From Planctomycetota bacterium (GTDB lineage: Bacteria; Planctomycetota; Phycisphaerae; Phycisphaerales; UBA1924): a DNA stretch of 64,000 bases. The stretch lies in NCBI GenBank assembly GCA_003696675.1, contig RFGH01000171.1, positions 1 through 64,000 of the forward strand, in the 5' to 3' direction. Below, one piece after another: positions 49,024-58,610 of the stretch. The notes under the pieces are model-generated. The model worked only from the letters and a program-made list of their open reading frames with translations. It had not been told where the DNA came from and made no database searches. The first letter of the stretch is position 1, and every line of letters begins with the position of its first letter. Position numbers and translations under genes: made by a program.

Positions 49024-50189
49024 CAGCGTGCTCCCTTCCCGGCCGCATCGGCGTAGAGGCGCAGGTACGAATCCCGGACGACATCCGGCGCAAGGTGTTC
49101 GAATACCCACGAACGCCCCCGTGCGCCGCGTTCACCCAGTGCGACGCGGTCGGCCAGCAAACTGGCGAGGTACTCCGCGAAACTCTCGGGCGTGTTGTCG
49201 GCGATGATCCCGGCCCCGGAGGCTTCCAGCTCGGGCCAGGTGTCCGTTCCCTTGGTGGTCAGGACGGGCGTTCCGGCTGCCAGAGACTCGAAGTACACGA
49301 AACCGAAGTTCTCCTGGCTCGTCGGCAGAGCGAAGATGTCGGCCAGGCGGAGCAGGGCGACCTTCGGCTCACCGCTGGCGAACCCGACGAAGCGGGTGTG
49401 CTTCATCACGCCGAGTTCGTCCGCCATGCGGCGCATCTGTTCGGGATAGTCCCCCTCGCCCGTGCCCGCGATGACGAGCTGGTGCGCGACACCCCGGGCG
49501 TCCAGCAGAGCCGATGCACGCAGAAGTCGGTCGAGGCCCTTCTTGTAGTGAATCCGGCTGAGGAACAGCACGATCGGCACCGAGGGGTCTAGGCCGTCGA
49601 ACGCCCGGAGTGCGACACCGCTATCGGGCAGGGTGCGATACGGCTCCAGATCGAGCGGCAACGGGGCCACCACGCCCTTGCGTGGATCGAACCATTTGGA
49701 CGCTTGCTCGAGTTCGGCCTGCGCTGTGCAATGCAGGGCGCTGGCATGACGCATCAACCCGCGGTTGAAGGTCCTGAGAAAGAGCACCTTCTTGAGCCGG
49801 CGTTGCGCCATGCACCAGTCGTCGAGCATGCCGTGGACGCTGAGAACATAAGGGACGCGCAGCTTGCGGCAGATCGCCGCGACCTGAATGTTCGCGCCGC
49901 TCCACATGGAGTGGAGGTGGACAACATCGTGGGCTCGAACCAGCGCCTCGGTCGTCGCCAGTTGCTCCGGACCGAGCCGGTCCGCGGATCGTCCGGGGCC
50001 TTCGAGCAGGCGGACTTCGATGCCCGGCACAGAGCCTTTCTGCCAGCCATCGGGAACCGCGCTCGCGTCAGCGGTCGCGAGCGTCGTGGCCAGATCGGGG
50101 CCCACCGTGCAGGCGCACAGGTCGAGTACCGCCTTGACGACGCCCCCGTCCTCCGCTCGCATGGTTCGCTTGAAATGAAGAATCTTCAT
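49023..50189 (-). CDS. Glycosyltransferase family 4
   Basis: VVHLHSMWSGANIQVAAICRKLRVPYVLSVHGMLD; FLSRIHYKKGLDRLLRA; SQENFGFVYFESLAAGTPVLTT. Confidence 0.88.
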   Translation of the reverse strand: MKILHFKRTMRAEDGGVVKAVLDLCACTVGPDLATTLATADASAVPDGWQKGSVPGIEVRLLEGPGRSADRLGPEQLATTEALVRAHDVVHLHSMWSGANIQVAAICRKLRVPYVLSVHGMLDDWCMAQRRLKKVLFLRTFNRGLMRHASALHCTAQAELEQASKWFDPRKGVVAPLPLDLEPYRTLPDSGVALRAFDGLDPSVPIVLFLSRIHYKKGLDRLLRASALLDARGVAHQLVIAGTGEGDYPEQMRRMADELGVMKHTRFVGFASGEPKVALLRLADIFALPTSQENFGFVYFESLAAGTPVLTTKGTDTWPELEASGAGIIADNTPESFAEYLASLLADRVALGERGARGRSWVFEHLAPDVVRDSYLRLYADAAGKGAR

Positions 50190-51157
50190 GCGGCCCGGGC
50201 CTTCCCGGCGAAGCCGTAACGGTCCTGAAACCCATTGAACGCATCCGCGAGGGACTGTGGTAGAACGAGGTCTGCCGCAGGTGCCCGGTTCTCCCGCTCG
50301 ATGGTCGCTGCCGCACGGTCGAGCCAAGCCCCCGATGGATCCAGCCCAAAGTGGGCGGCGATGCGTCCGATGTGCGTGGCGGGGTCGCCGGTGAGCTCTG
50401 TCAGTGTCAGCTCGAGCAGTCGGTCACCTAAGACAGACCGCCAGCGGTCCACCTCGGAGAGGCTCACGATCCATTCGTAGGCGCCGCGTTGCAGGTGACT
50501 TTCCAGCAAATGCGTGCATCCGACTCCGTACCCGCGTCGCTCGCCCTGCTCGGCCAGGGAATGCCACTTGATCATGTCTTCGCCCCACCACTGGTGGTAG
50601 TTGGGGCGCGTCGCCAGTCGATAGGTCGGGCGCAGCACGATGCGTTCGATCGATGCGGCGACGGCCAGCCCGTTCCGCACGATATGCACATATCGTGCGT
50701 CGTCCTCGAGCTGCTCGATCCACCCGATGCGGCAGGCGTTGATCGGCGTCTTCTCGATCACGCAGTCGTGCCGCCGGGGGTGGCCCGCGGCCCCGATGAG
50801 CCGGCGGTAGACCTCCCGCTGCGCGGGGTCGGCGTGCTCGGCGTCCATGATCACGAGCTTGTCCCTCGCCGGGGAATGAAACGCGGTCATGTCCGCGCGT
50901 GTGTCAATCCGTTCCCACAGGTGATACGGCTCATAGACGAAACAGGCGCGTGGATGCTTAGCGAGCGCCCGCGCGAGGATGGTTGTGCCCGATCGTCCGC
51001 AGCCCACGATGTAGCGCACCGGAAGCACGCGGGCCGCGGACACAGGGCGCGCCGCCCGGATGCGGGCCGAGCGTCGCAGTGCCGCGTATTTGCCCCAGCG
51101 CACCACGCGCAGCGACATCCGCCGGATGAGACCGAACTCGTCCTCAGGTCGGCCCAT
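50186..51157 (-). CDS. Sulfotransferase family protein
   Basis: YIVGCGRSGTTILARALAKHP; IEKTPINACRIGWIEQL; YVHIVRNGLAVAASI. Confidence 0.8.
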   Translation of the reverse strand: MGRPEDEFGLIRRMSLRVVRWGKYAALRRSARIRAARPVSAARVLPVRYIVGCGRSGTTILARALAKHPRACFVYEPYHLWERIDTRADMTAFHSPARDKLVIMDAEHADPAQREVYRRLIGAAGHPRRHDCVIEKTPINACRIGWIEQLEDDARYVHIVRNGLAVAASIERIVLRPTYRLATRPNYHQWWGEDMIKWHSLAEQGERRGYGVGCTHLLESHLQRGAYEWIVSLSEVDRWRSVLGDRLLELTLTELTGDPATHIGRIAAHFGLDPSGAWLDRAAATIERENRAPAADLVLPQSLADAFNGFQDRYGFAGKARAA

Positions 51158-52016
51158 GCTCTCCCCTGTCGGCGGCGGTCAGGTCGGGTCGGCGCAGCTC
51201 GCGCACTTTCAGAACGATCATGTATTCATAGATAGATTGCAGCGTGCAGTAGGTCAATCCCGCTCGGCCATCGAGGAAGCCGAGGTTGACGAAGTACATG
51301 AAGAAGAACTTGACGAACGGCCGGAACGGCAGGCGGAAGGAGATGTTCTTGAGTTCCAGACGGCGTGTGTTGGGGTCGGATGACAGCACCCTGCTGAGCC
51401 GCACGGGTTGCTCGTTGAACGCCCGGATGTTCTCCGCCGCCTCGTAGCTCGAATAGCGGTTGTGCCGGTCGAACCACTCGCGGATGCCCTTGGAGAAGTT
51501 GTAGTGGATGAAGTGGTTGCGGAGATAACCGACCCGCCCATCCACCACGGGCGTGGGGTTTGCAAGGCGTTCGAAGCGGATGTAGGGCGGCTGGAAGAAC
51601 CGCATGATGTTTCCCGGGGGCATCGCGTGACGGATCCACCGGCCTCGGAAGATGTTCCGCCTGCCGCAGTAGTACGCCACGGGGTCCTGCTCGCGGGTCG
51701 CGGCCCCGGACTCCCACCGCGCGGCGATCTGCTCGATCTCGGCCTTGAGTTCGGGTGTCATCCGCTCGTCGGCGTCCAGATAGAACACCCAGCGGTGCTT
51801 GAACTCGATGTTCTGCATCGCCCAGGTCTGGTGCGGGCCGCGCCCGTCGAAGGCCCGCTCGAACCAACGGCAGCCCCGCGACTCGGCGATCTGCTTCGTG
51901 CCGTCGGTCGAGAGCGAGTCGAGCACGACGATATCGTCAAAGCCCGCGAGCGAATCGAGAAGCCCAGGGAGGTTCTGCTCTTCGTTGAGGGTCTGGATGA
52001 GGATCGACACGCTCAC
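51144..52016 (-). CDS. Glycosyltransferase family 2
   Basis: SILIQTLNEEQNLPGLLDSL; IVVLDSLSTDGT; FYLDADERMTPEL. Confidence 0.88.
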   Translation of the reverse strand: MSVSILIQTLNEEQNLPGLLDSLAGFDDIVVLDSLSTDGTKQIAESRGCRWFERAFDGRGPHQTWAMQNIEFKHRWVFYLDADERMTPELKAEIEQIAARWESGAATREQDPVAYYCGRRNIFRGRWIRHAMPPGNIMRFFQPPYIRFERLANPTPVVDGRVGYLRNHFIHYNFSKGIREWFDRHNRYSSYEAAENIRAFNEQPVRLSRVLSSDPNTRRLELKNISFRLPFRPFVKFFFMYFVNLGFLDGRAGLTYCTLQSIYEYMIVLKVRELRRPDLTAADRGEHGPT

Positions 52017-52612
52017 GCGCCGCCCCCTTCCCCATCGGCGTGCTCATCCCGGATGACACGCTCCCGAATGACTCTCGCTGGCGTGCCGAAGCACACACTC
52101 CGAGCAGGCAGATCGGAGAAGACGCTCGACCGCGCACCGACCACCGTGTCCTGGCCGATGGTGACGCCCGGCGCGACAAACACATCCGCGGCGACCCACG
52201 CGCCGGCGCCGATCGTGATCGGCTTGGGGGTCAGAGGACGCGAGGGACGCTCGAAATCATGCGTCGCGCCGCAGAGATAGCTGTACTGGCTCACGATCGC
52301 CCGCTCCCCCAGCGTGACCTTGGCCACACAATAGCAGTCGACATCGTCCGCAATGGTCGCGTACGGGCCCATGGTCAGGTTCCACGGCCCCCAGATCCGG
52401 GCACGCGGGTACACACGCGCGGTCGGGTGCACATCCGCACCGAATGCACGCAGCAGCAGGTTCCGCCAGCGGTGCGCGATCCGCGGAGACCACCGGAACA
52501 GCGACCCCTGCACAAGCCCCCACGCGACACGCGCGACGCGGTTGCCCAGCCCGTGCGGGCTGGTTCGGGCGCCCATCGCCCGCTGGCCGGAATGGAGCGT
52601 GCTCGCGGTCAT
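52013..52612 (-). CDS. WcaF-like left-handed beta-helix acetyltransferase
   Basis: TIADDVDCYCVAKVTLGERAIVSQYSYLCGATHDFERP; ITIGAGAWVAADVFVAPGVTIGQDTVVGARSSVFSDLPA. Confidence 0.88.
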   Translation of the reverse strand: MTASTLHSGQRAMGARTSPHGLGNRVARVAWGLVQGSLFRWSPRIAHRWRNLLLRAFGADVHPTARVYPRARIWGPWNLTMGPYATIADDVDCYCVAKVTLGERAIVSQYSYLCGATHDFERPSRPLTPKPITIGAGAWVAADVFVAPGVTIGQDTVVGARSSVFSDLPARSVCFGTPARVIRERVIRDEHADGEGGGA

Positions 52613-53787
52613 GGGCGGCCCGCCTTGTGGTCTTCCACCGCCTGCGTCAGATAGCGCACGGCGTGCTCGCCCGCGGCCTTCCAGTTCAGACGCTCGCCAT
52701 AGTCCGCCCACGCCGCCAGACTCAGCCGCCGGTAGGCCTCCTCATCTTTCCACAACGCCTCGATCTTGTCGGCCCAGACGGACGGCGGCGTGCTGATGTC
52801 GAACAGGTGCCCGTTCACCCCCTCATGAACGACGCTCGGCACGCCGCCCGTGGTCGTCGCGATCACGGGAAGCCCGGCGCTCGACGCCTCATTGAAGACG
52901 ATGGGCGTGCAATCCGCCCGTGTGGGAAGGATCATGAAATGAGACTCATCGAGCAACTGCCCAATCCGGCGCATGCCCTCCTCGGTCGACTTGCGGATGA
53001 ACCCGAGCGACTTGGCGAACGCCGGCAGCACCGTTCCTTCCGGCGGCGAGGCGCCCACCAGGTCGAGCCTGACCGGCAGGCCACGCCGATGCAGCTCTTC
53101 ACCCACCGCCAGCGCGATGTCACCGCCCTTCCGCTCCCACTGCACACCGAGGAACAGCAGCCGCAGCACATCGCGCCGCCGGGCGTTGATCACCCTGATG
53201 ATCTCCTCGCGGCGGCGTTCGTAGGGAACATTCGCGCCCAGGCTGATCACCTCGATCTTGGCCGGGTCGAACCCGTACACCTCGCTGGCGCTCTTCGCCG
53301 CCCACTCGCTCGAGAAAATCGCCCGGTAGCACCGGCTGAACAACGCCCGCTCGCCCGCGTGCCCGTCGCGGATCGACCGAGGTGAGACATTTGTGAACGC
53401 GTCGTAGTAATCCAAGAGCGAAGCGAAGGTCGCGTCTGTCCACACGACCGACGGCACCTTCAGATCCGCGTAGGCCAGAGGAAGCCCGCCCGGACCGAGC
53501 ACGATGTCCACATCCATGCCCGCGATGATCCGCTCGACCTGCCGCCCGTAATACCGTAAAAAACCGCGGTCACGCTGCGGATGGTCCTTGTATCCGCGGA
53601 TTTTCTGGTTCCACAGATACTTGATCACATTTACCGGGTGATACAGCTTCTTCAGCGGCCCGACCAGCGTCACTTCCGCGCCGGCGTCCGACAACGCCTT
53701 GTGCATGTGATAGCCCGTGCCGGACCACTGCGTGATGTCCATCGGGTCGTAGTACGCGACATATGCGATCCGCAGTGGTCGGCTCAT
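52609..53787 (-). CDS. Glycosyltransferase family 4
   Basis: LGVQWERKGGDIALAVGEEL; PTRADCTPIVFNEASSAGLPVIATTTGGVPSVVHEGVNGHLF. Confidence 0.88.
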   Translation of the reverse strand: MSRPLRIAYVAYYDPMDITQWSGTGYHMHKALSDAGAEVTLVGPLKKLYHPVNVIKYLWNQKIRGYKDHPQRDRGFLRYYGRQVERIIAGMDVDIVLGPGGLPLAYADLKVPSVVWTDATFASLLDYYDAFTNVSPRSIRDGHAGERALFSRCYRAIFSSEWAAKSASEVYGFDPAKIEVISLGANVPYERRREEIIRVINARRRDVLRLLFLGVQWERKGGDIALAVGEELHRRGLPVRLDLVGASPPEGTVLPAFAKSLGFIRKSTEEGMRRIGQLLDESHFMILPTRADCTPIVFNEASSAGLPVIATTTGGVPSVVHEGVNGHLFDISTPPSVWADKIEALWKDEEAYRRLSLAAWADYGERLNWKAAGEHAVRYLTQAVEDHKAGRP

Positions 53788-54776
53788 GCGGGTGTGCCCT
53801 CCAGGGCGGGCTCGATGACGCGGCACTCGCGGTCGACGAGGGTGACATTGGGTAGCTCATCGAGGCTCTGCTCGTAGACACCAACGATCTTGTAGTGCGA
53901 GCCCTGGACGAGGTAAGTCGGCTTGCCTAGCAGCCCGCCGAGCACCCCGACATGCATACGGCTGGTGAAGACGACGCCGGACTCGGCGATCAGCCGCGCA
54001 TACCCGTCAAAGTTGGTGTAGCGCCGCCGGGCGATGTCGGCTGCGAGCACGGGCAGCGACACCTTGTCCGGGTACTCGTGCTCGACCATCTTCCGGGCGG
54101 CCCGCGCAAAGGGGGTGAGCGGGCGCCGCCTGGCCCGGTGGCGTTCGATAAGGTTGACCACGGGCTGTGTTAGCGCGGCCGGCGTGCGACGGTAGACGGT
54201 GCTCGCCAGTGAGCCTGACACGCTGGCCGGCTGGCTGTCGGTCCCGGCGGTCGAGCGTTCGTGGTCAGCACGCTCCACGACGAGCAGGTGGCGCTCGCGG
54301 GCACGCTCGCGCAAACGCTTGATCCAGCCCGATCCGCGGAGCCAGAACGCCATGTCGTCGTCCAGCCCGAGCCTCACTTCGACGGGGAACTTCTTGCCCT
54401 GCAGGTGACGCAGGCTGTAGCGCTCCCGGCAGAAGAGGTGGGCGGGCGCGCGCCGTCCCGCGAACGCCGCCTCGAAGGCGCCGGGCTTGAACAGGTAGGT
54501 GCTCGGGAGCACGACGAGGGGGGTGTCGGGGAACCGCTCGGAGTGCGAGCGGATCTGCTCGATCGCCATCGGCCAGAAGTCGCTCTTGAAGCTCCCGTTG
54601 ATCAGGATCAACTCCGCCCTGTCGGGAGTGTCGACCCGTTCGAGCTCGAGACGGTCGAGAGCGCGCTCGGCGCCGCGCATGATGAGGTCGTCGCCGTTGT
54701 TGCCGGCGACGGCTTCGAGGTAGACGGGTCTTCCCCGGTATGGACGCAGCGCGGTGCGCAGATCGGTCGGCTTCAT
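53784..54776 (-). CDS. Polysaccharide pyruvyl transferase family protein
   Basis: AVAGNNGDDLIMRGAERALDRL; SGVVFTSRMHVGVLGGLLGKPTYLVQGSHYKIVGVYEQ. Confidence 0.8.
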   Translation of the reverse strand: MKPTDLRTALRPYRGRPVYLEAVAGNNGDDLIMRGAERALDRLELERVDTPDRAELILINGSFKSDFWPMAIEQIRSHSERFPDTPLVVLPSTYLFKPGAFEAAFAGRRAPAHLFCRERYSLRHLQGKKFPVEVRLGLDDDMAFWLRGSGWIKRLRERARERHLLVVERADHERSTAGTDSQPASVSGSLASTVYRRTPAALTQPVVNLIERHRARRRPLTPFARAARKMVEHEYPDKVSLPVLAADIARRRYTNFDGYARLIAESGVVFTSRMHVGVLGGLLGKPTYLVQGSHYKIVGVYEQSLDELPNVTLVDRECRVIEPALEGTPA

Positions 54777-55453
54777 CGGTTCTCCTCCATTGGGTCCAGA
54801 CGAGTCCCCGTCGCCCTGTCGACCAGCGGCCGACCCCGCACCGGTCTCGCAGGGCTTCCCACGCACACCGTCCAAGCCGGCAGGTCCTTGACCACATTCG
54901 ACCGCGCCCCGACCACCACCCCGTCCGCGATCGTCACCCCGGGCGCGACATACACATCCGTCGCCACCCAGCACCGCTCGCCGATCGTGATCGGAACGCG
55001 ACGCAGCGGGAAGTCCGTGTCCGTGTAGTCGTGCGTGCCGGCGCACAGATGGGCGTACTGGCTCACCACGCTGTGGGCACCGATGCGGATCCGCCCCAGG
55101 CTGTAGAGCCGGGCGTGATCCCCGATCTGCACCCCTTCACCCAGTTCGATGTTCCACGGCACCTCGATACGGACGGTCCGACGCAGCACCTGCGGCCGCC
55201 CGTGCACCGTGGCCCCGAAACACCTCAGCAGCCACGCCCGGAATCCGTCCGCCCGCTTCGGAGAAAACCGGAACACCGTCGACTCCACCAGCACCCACAG
55301 CGCCCGCCCGGCCTTTTCCTTCCTGGAGAACCACCCCGCCACCGTCCCGGGCGGAAAATACCCGAGTTCTCGGACCGCATACGCCACCCCGTCGCCCGCC
55401 ATCGATGCCCGCTCGTCGGCGCGGTCCGGAATGGCATCGGTCGTGGCGTGCAT
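54773..55453 (-). CDS. WcaF-like acetyltransferase
   Basis: LGRIRIGAHSVVSQYAHLCAGTHDYTDTDFPLRRVPITIGERCWVATDVYVAPGVTIADGVVVGARSNVVKDLPAW. Confidence 0.88.
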   Translation of the reverse strand: MHATTDAIPDRADERASMAGDGVAYAVRELGYFPPGTVAGWFSRKEKAGRALWVLVESTVFRFSPKRADGFRAWLLRCFGATVHGRPQVLRRTVRIEVPWNIELGEGVQIGDHARLYSLGRIRIGAHSVVSQYAHLCAGTHDYTDTDFPLRRVPITIGERCWVATDVYVAPGVTIADGVVVGARSNVVKDLPAWTVCVGSPARPVRGRPLVDRATGTRLDPMEENR

Positions 55454-55706
55454 CTTCAGGCTCGATTTCGAGATCGCCCCGGCGACCCCGGAGGGACGGA
55501 AACAGTAGTAGTCCGGACACTTACACGCTCGGACCGCGTGACGGGCGAGGAAATTGCCCGCCCGGAGGTTGGTATCGGCTCTCGGCAGGCCCGGATTGGG
55601 CCGATCAGGCGAAACAGGTCGGGCGTCCGGCGTTGAATCGACCGCCCGACAGCCGTACTTTCTCAACCCGCCCGCGGTTCGGGCGGATCACGCGCGGAGC
55701 CGCACC

Positions 55707-56975
55707 GTGACCAAGCCCAGGGTCGTTCTCGTCAACCAGTACTGCTACCCCGATGTTGCCTCGACCGGGCACCTCATCCACACCCTCGCCCACGAGCTCG
55801 CCCGCGACCACGGCTTCGAGGTCGAGGTCATCACCACCCAGCCCTCCTACGGCGACAAGGACACCTGGGTCGATCTCCCTAGCGTCGTCCGAGAGGACGG
55901 CGTCACTTTCCGCCGCGTCTGGGTCCCCCGCGTCAGCAAGAACATCCTCGCCGGTCGGGCCATCAAGGATCTGACCTTCCTCATCCAGCTCCAGCTGCGG
56001 GCCCTCTTCGGGCGTCAGCGGGGCACGGTCTACCTCTACACCACCGCCCCTCCCTATGGAGCCTTCGTGGGCGCGGTCTGCCGCCTGCTCCGCCGCCAGA
56101 CCTATTGCACCCTGCTGTACGACTCCTACCCCCACCTGGGCGTCTGGGTCGGTACCTTCAGGAAGGGCGGGCTGATCGAGCGCGTCTGGCACTGGGTCAA
56201 CCGGCGCATGTACAAAGGGGCCTCCCGCTGCATCGTGCTGTGCAAGGCCGCCGCCAGACTGCTCGAATCCAACTACCCCATCGACCCCGCCAAGATCCGC
56301 CCCATCCCCAACTGGGCCGACGGCGACAAGCTCTTCCCCATCCCCAAGAAGGACACCAACTTCGCCAAGGCCCACGGCCTCGCAGAGACTTTCACCCTGC
56401 TCTATTCGGGCAACATGGGGCTTTACTACGAGTTCGACACCGTCCTCAAAGCCGCCGAGATCCTCAAGGACGAACCCTTCCGCCTCGTCCTCGTCGGGGG
56501 CGGCGGCAAGAAAGCCTGGTGCGAAGAACAAGTCCGCCAGCGCGGGCTCACCAACACCATCGTCCTGCCCTACCAGCCCTTCGAGACCCTGAACGACTCG
56601 CTCAACGCCTGCGACGCATCGCTCGTCACCATCGCCAAGGGCATCGAGGGCATCAGCTTCCCCAGCAAGCTCTACACCTCGCTGGCCGTCGGAAAAGCCA
56701 TCGTCGCCATCTCCGAGCCCAACTCCGAGCTTCGCGACATCGTGACCGATTCTTCCTGCGGCGTGTGGGCCGAACTCGGGGACGCCGAAGGCCTCGCCGA
56801 GCTGCTCCGCGGCATGATGCGTGACCCCGCCCGCACCGAGTCCATGGGCGCCGCCGCCCGCGAACTCTTCGAGCAGCGTTACACCCGCCAGGTCTGCGCC
56901 GCCCAATACGCGGCCGTCCTCCGCGAAGCCGGCGAGCAAGCCGGCGTCTTCCAGCCAGCCGGGGCCACCCCATGA
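55707..56975 (+). CDS. Glycosyltransferase family 4
   Basis: LVNQYCYPDVASTGHLIHTLAHELA; LLYSGNMGLYYEFDTVLKAAEIL; GTG start. Confidence 0.88.
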   Translation: MTKPRVVLVNQYCYPDVASTGHLIHTLAHELARDHGFEVEVITTQPSYGDKDTWVDLPSVVREDGVTFRRVWVPRVSKNILAGRAIKDLTFLIQLQLRALFGRQRGTVYLYTTAPPYGAFVGAVCRLLRRQTYCTLLYDSYPHLGVWVGTFRKGGLIERVWHWVNRRMYKGASRCIVLCKAAARLLESNYPIDPAKIRPIPNWADGDKLFPIPKKDTNFAKAHGLAETFTLLYSGNMGLYYEFDTVLKAAEILKDEPFRLVLVGGGGKKAWCEEQVRQRGLTNTIVLPYQPFETLNDSLNACDASLVTIAKGIEGISFPSKLYTSLAVGKAIVAISEPNSELRDIVTDSSCGVWAELGDAEGLAELLRGMMRDPARTESMGAAARELFEQRYTRQVCAAQYAAVLREAGEQAGVFQPAGATP

Positions 56976-57748
56976 CCGCCATCACCGACCGCCCCCTCCG
57001 CCTGCTCTTTGTCACCGAGGACGACCCCCTCTATGTCATCCGTTTCTTCGAGGTCTTCTTCGACGAATACCCCAAGGACCAGATCGAGATCGTTGGCGTC
57101 AGTGTGCAGGACGCCTTCCACGAGCCGATCTGGAAAACCGCCCGGCGGATGCTGCGGTTCTACGGACCGATCGATTTCATCCGACTCTGCTTCCGCTACA
57201 TCCGCGTGAAACTGCGGGGCGACTCCATCGCCAAACTCGCCGCCCGCAAGGGCCTGCCCGTCGTGCCGTGCGGTTCGGTCAACGACCCCGCCTACATCGC
57301 CAAAGCCCGCGAACTCCAGCCCGATGTCATCGCCTCCGTCGCCGCCCCCGAGATCTTCAAGAAGGAGATCATCGGTGTGCCCACGCTCCGAGCCATCAAC
57401 ATCCACTCCGGACGCCTGCCCGTCTACCGCGGCATGATGCCCAACTTCTGGCAGCTCCTCCACGGCGAGAAGCACGCCACCGTCACCGTCCACGAGATGG
57501 TCGAGAAGCTCGACGCCGGCGGCATCCTCGGCACCCTCGAATGGCCCCTCAAGCCGAAGGACTCGCTCGACCGCGTCATCACCGGCACCAAGCGGGACGG
57601 CGCCCGCCTCATGATCGATGTGCTGCTCAAAATGAAGCAGGGGTCCTGCGAGCCGGTCCCGCTCGACATGACCGAGAAGAAATATTTCTCCTTCCCCAAG
57701 CCCGCCGATGTCAAGGCCTTCCGCAAACGCGGACACCGGATGCTCTGA
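56972..57748 (+). CDS. Formyltransferase family protein
   Basis: INIHSGRLPVYRGMMPNFWQLLHGEKHATVTVHEMVEKLDAGGIL. Confidence 0.85.
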   Translation: MTAITDRPLRLLFVTEDDPLYVIRFFEVFFDEYPKDQIEIVGVSVQDAFHEPIWKTARRMLRFYGPIDFIRLCFRYIRVKLRGDSIAKLAARKGLPVVPCGSVNDPAYIAKARELQPDVIASVAAPEIFKKEIIGVPTLRAINIHSGRLPVYRGMMPNFWQLLHGEKHATVTVHEMVEKLDAGGILGTLEWPLKPKDSLDRVITGTKRDGARLMIDVLLKMKQGSCEPVPLDMTEKKYFSFPKPADVKAFRKRGHRML

Positions 57749-57749
57749 C

Positions 57750-58610
57750 ATGACAAACTACCAGACATCCCGCGCCGCCATGTCCATCGATGTCGAAGAC
57801 TGGTTCCAGGTCGAGAACCTCAAGTCCGTCATCGCCCGCGACACATGGGACGAACGCGAACTCCGCGTCGAGCGCAACACCGACCGCATGCTCGAACTCA
57901 TGGACCGCCACGCCGTCAAGTGCACCTGCTTCATCCTCGGCTGGGTCGCCGAGAAGTGCCCCGCCCTGATCAAGCGCATCGCCGACGCCGGGCACGAGAT
58001 CGCCAGCCACGGCTACGGCCACGACCTCATCTACTCGCTCAGCCACGAGCAGTTCCGCCAGGACATGACCCGCGGCATCGGCATCGTCGAAGACCTCACC
58101 GGCGCCAAGGTCCGCGGCTACCGCGCCCCCTCGTTCTCCATCACCGACTGGGCCATCGACATCCTCCAGGAACTCGGTCTCACCTACGACTCCTCCGCCT
58201 TTCCCACCGTCGCCCACGACCGCTACGGCAAGCTCGCCAACATGGACTCGGGCAAGCCCATCGTTGAGATCCGCCCCGGCTTCCACGAGGTGTGCGTCTC
58301 CGTGCTCAAACTCGGCAAAAAGGGCATCCCCTGGGCCGGCGGCGGCTACTTCCGACTCTTCCCCTACCCCGTCTTCAAGCGCGGCGTGAAGAAGATCCTC
58401 AACACCGGCAGCCCCTATGTCTTCTACATCCACCCGTGGGAGATCGACCCAGGCCAACCGAAGATGGACGGCCTCAAACGCAGCCACCGCTTCCGCCACT
58501 ACAACAACCTCGACAAGTGCGACGCTCGATTCGACGACCTGCTCAAGTCCTTCCAATGGCGCCCGGTCGGCGACCTCCTCAACGACCATCTCGCGGCCAC
58601 CAACGACTGA
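57750..58610 (+). CDS. Polysaccharide deacetylase, XrtA/PEP-CTERM-associated type (DUF3473 C-terminus)
   Basis: SIDVEDWFQVENL; KCTCFILGWVAEKCPALIKRIADAGHEIASHGYGHDLIYSLSHEQFRQDMTRG; GYRAPSFSITDW; YVFYIHPWEIDPGQP. Confidence 0.9.
   Translation: MTNYQTSRAAMSIDVEDWFQVENLKSVIARDTWDERELRVERNTDRMLELMDRHAVKCTCFILGWVAEKCPALIKRIADAGHEIASHGYGHDLIYSLSHEQFRQDMTRGIGIVEDLTGAKVRGYRAPSFSITDWAIDILQELGLTYDSSAFPTVAHDRYGKLANMDSGKPIVEIRPGFHEVCVSVLKLGKKGIPWAGGGYFRLFPYPVFKRGVKKILNTGSPYVFYIHPWEIDPGQPKMDGLKRSHRFRHYNNLDKCDARFDDLLKSFQWRPVGDLLNDHLAATND

Noticed and set aside
55605-56939. 444-aa minus-strand ORF opposite a GT4 gene, and similar ones at 56879 and 57711
   Set aside because: Antisense shadows of well-supported glycosyltransferase, formyltransferase and deacetylase genes.
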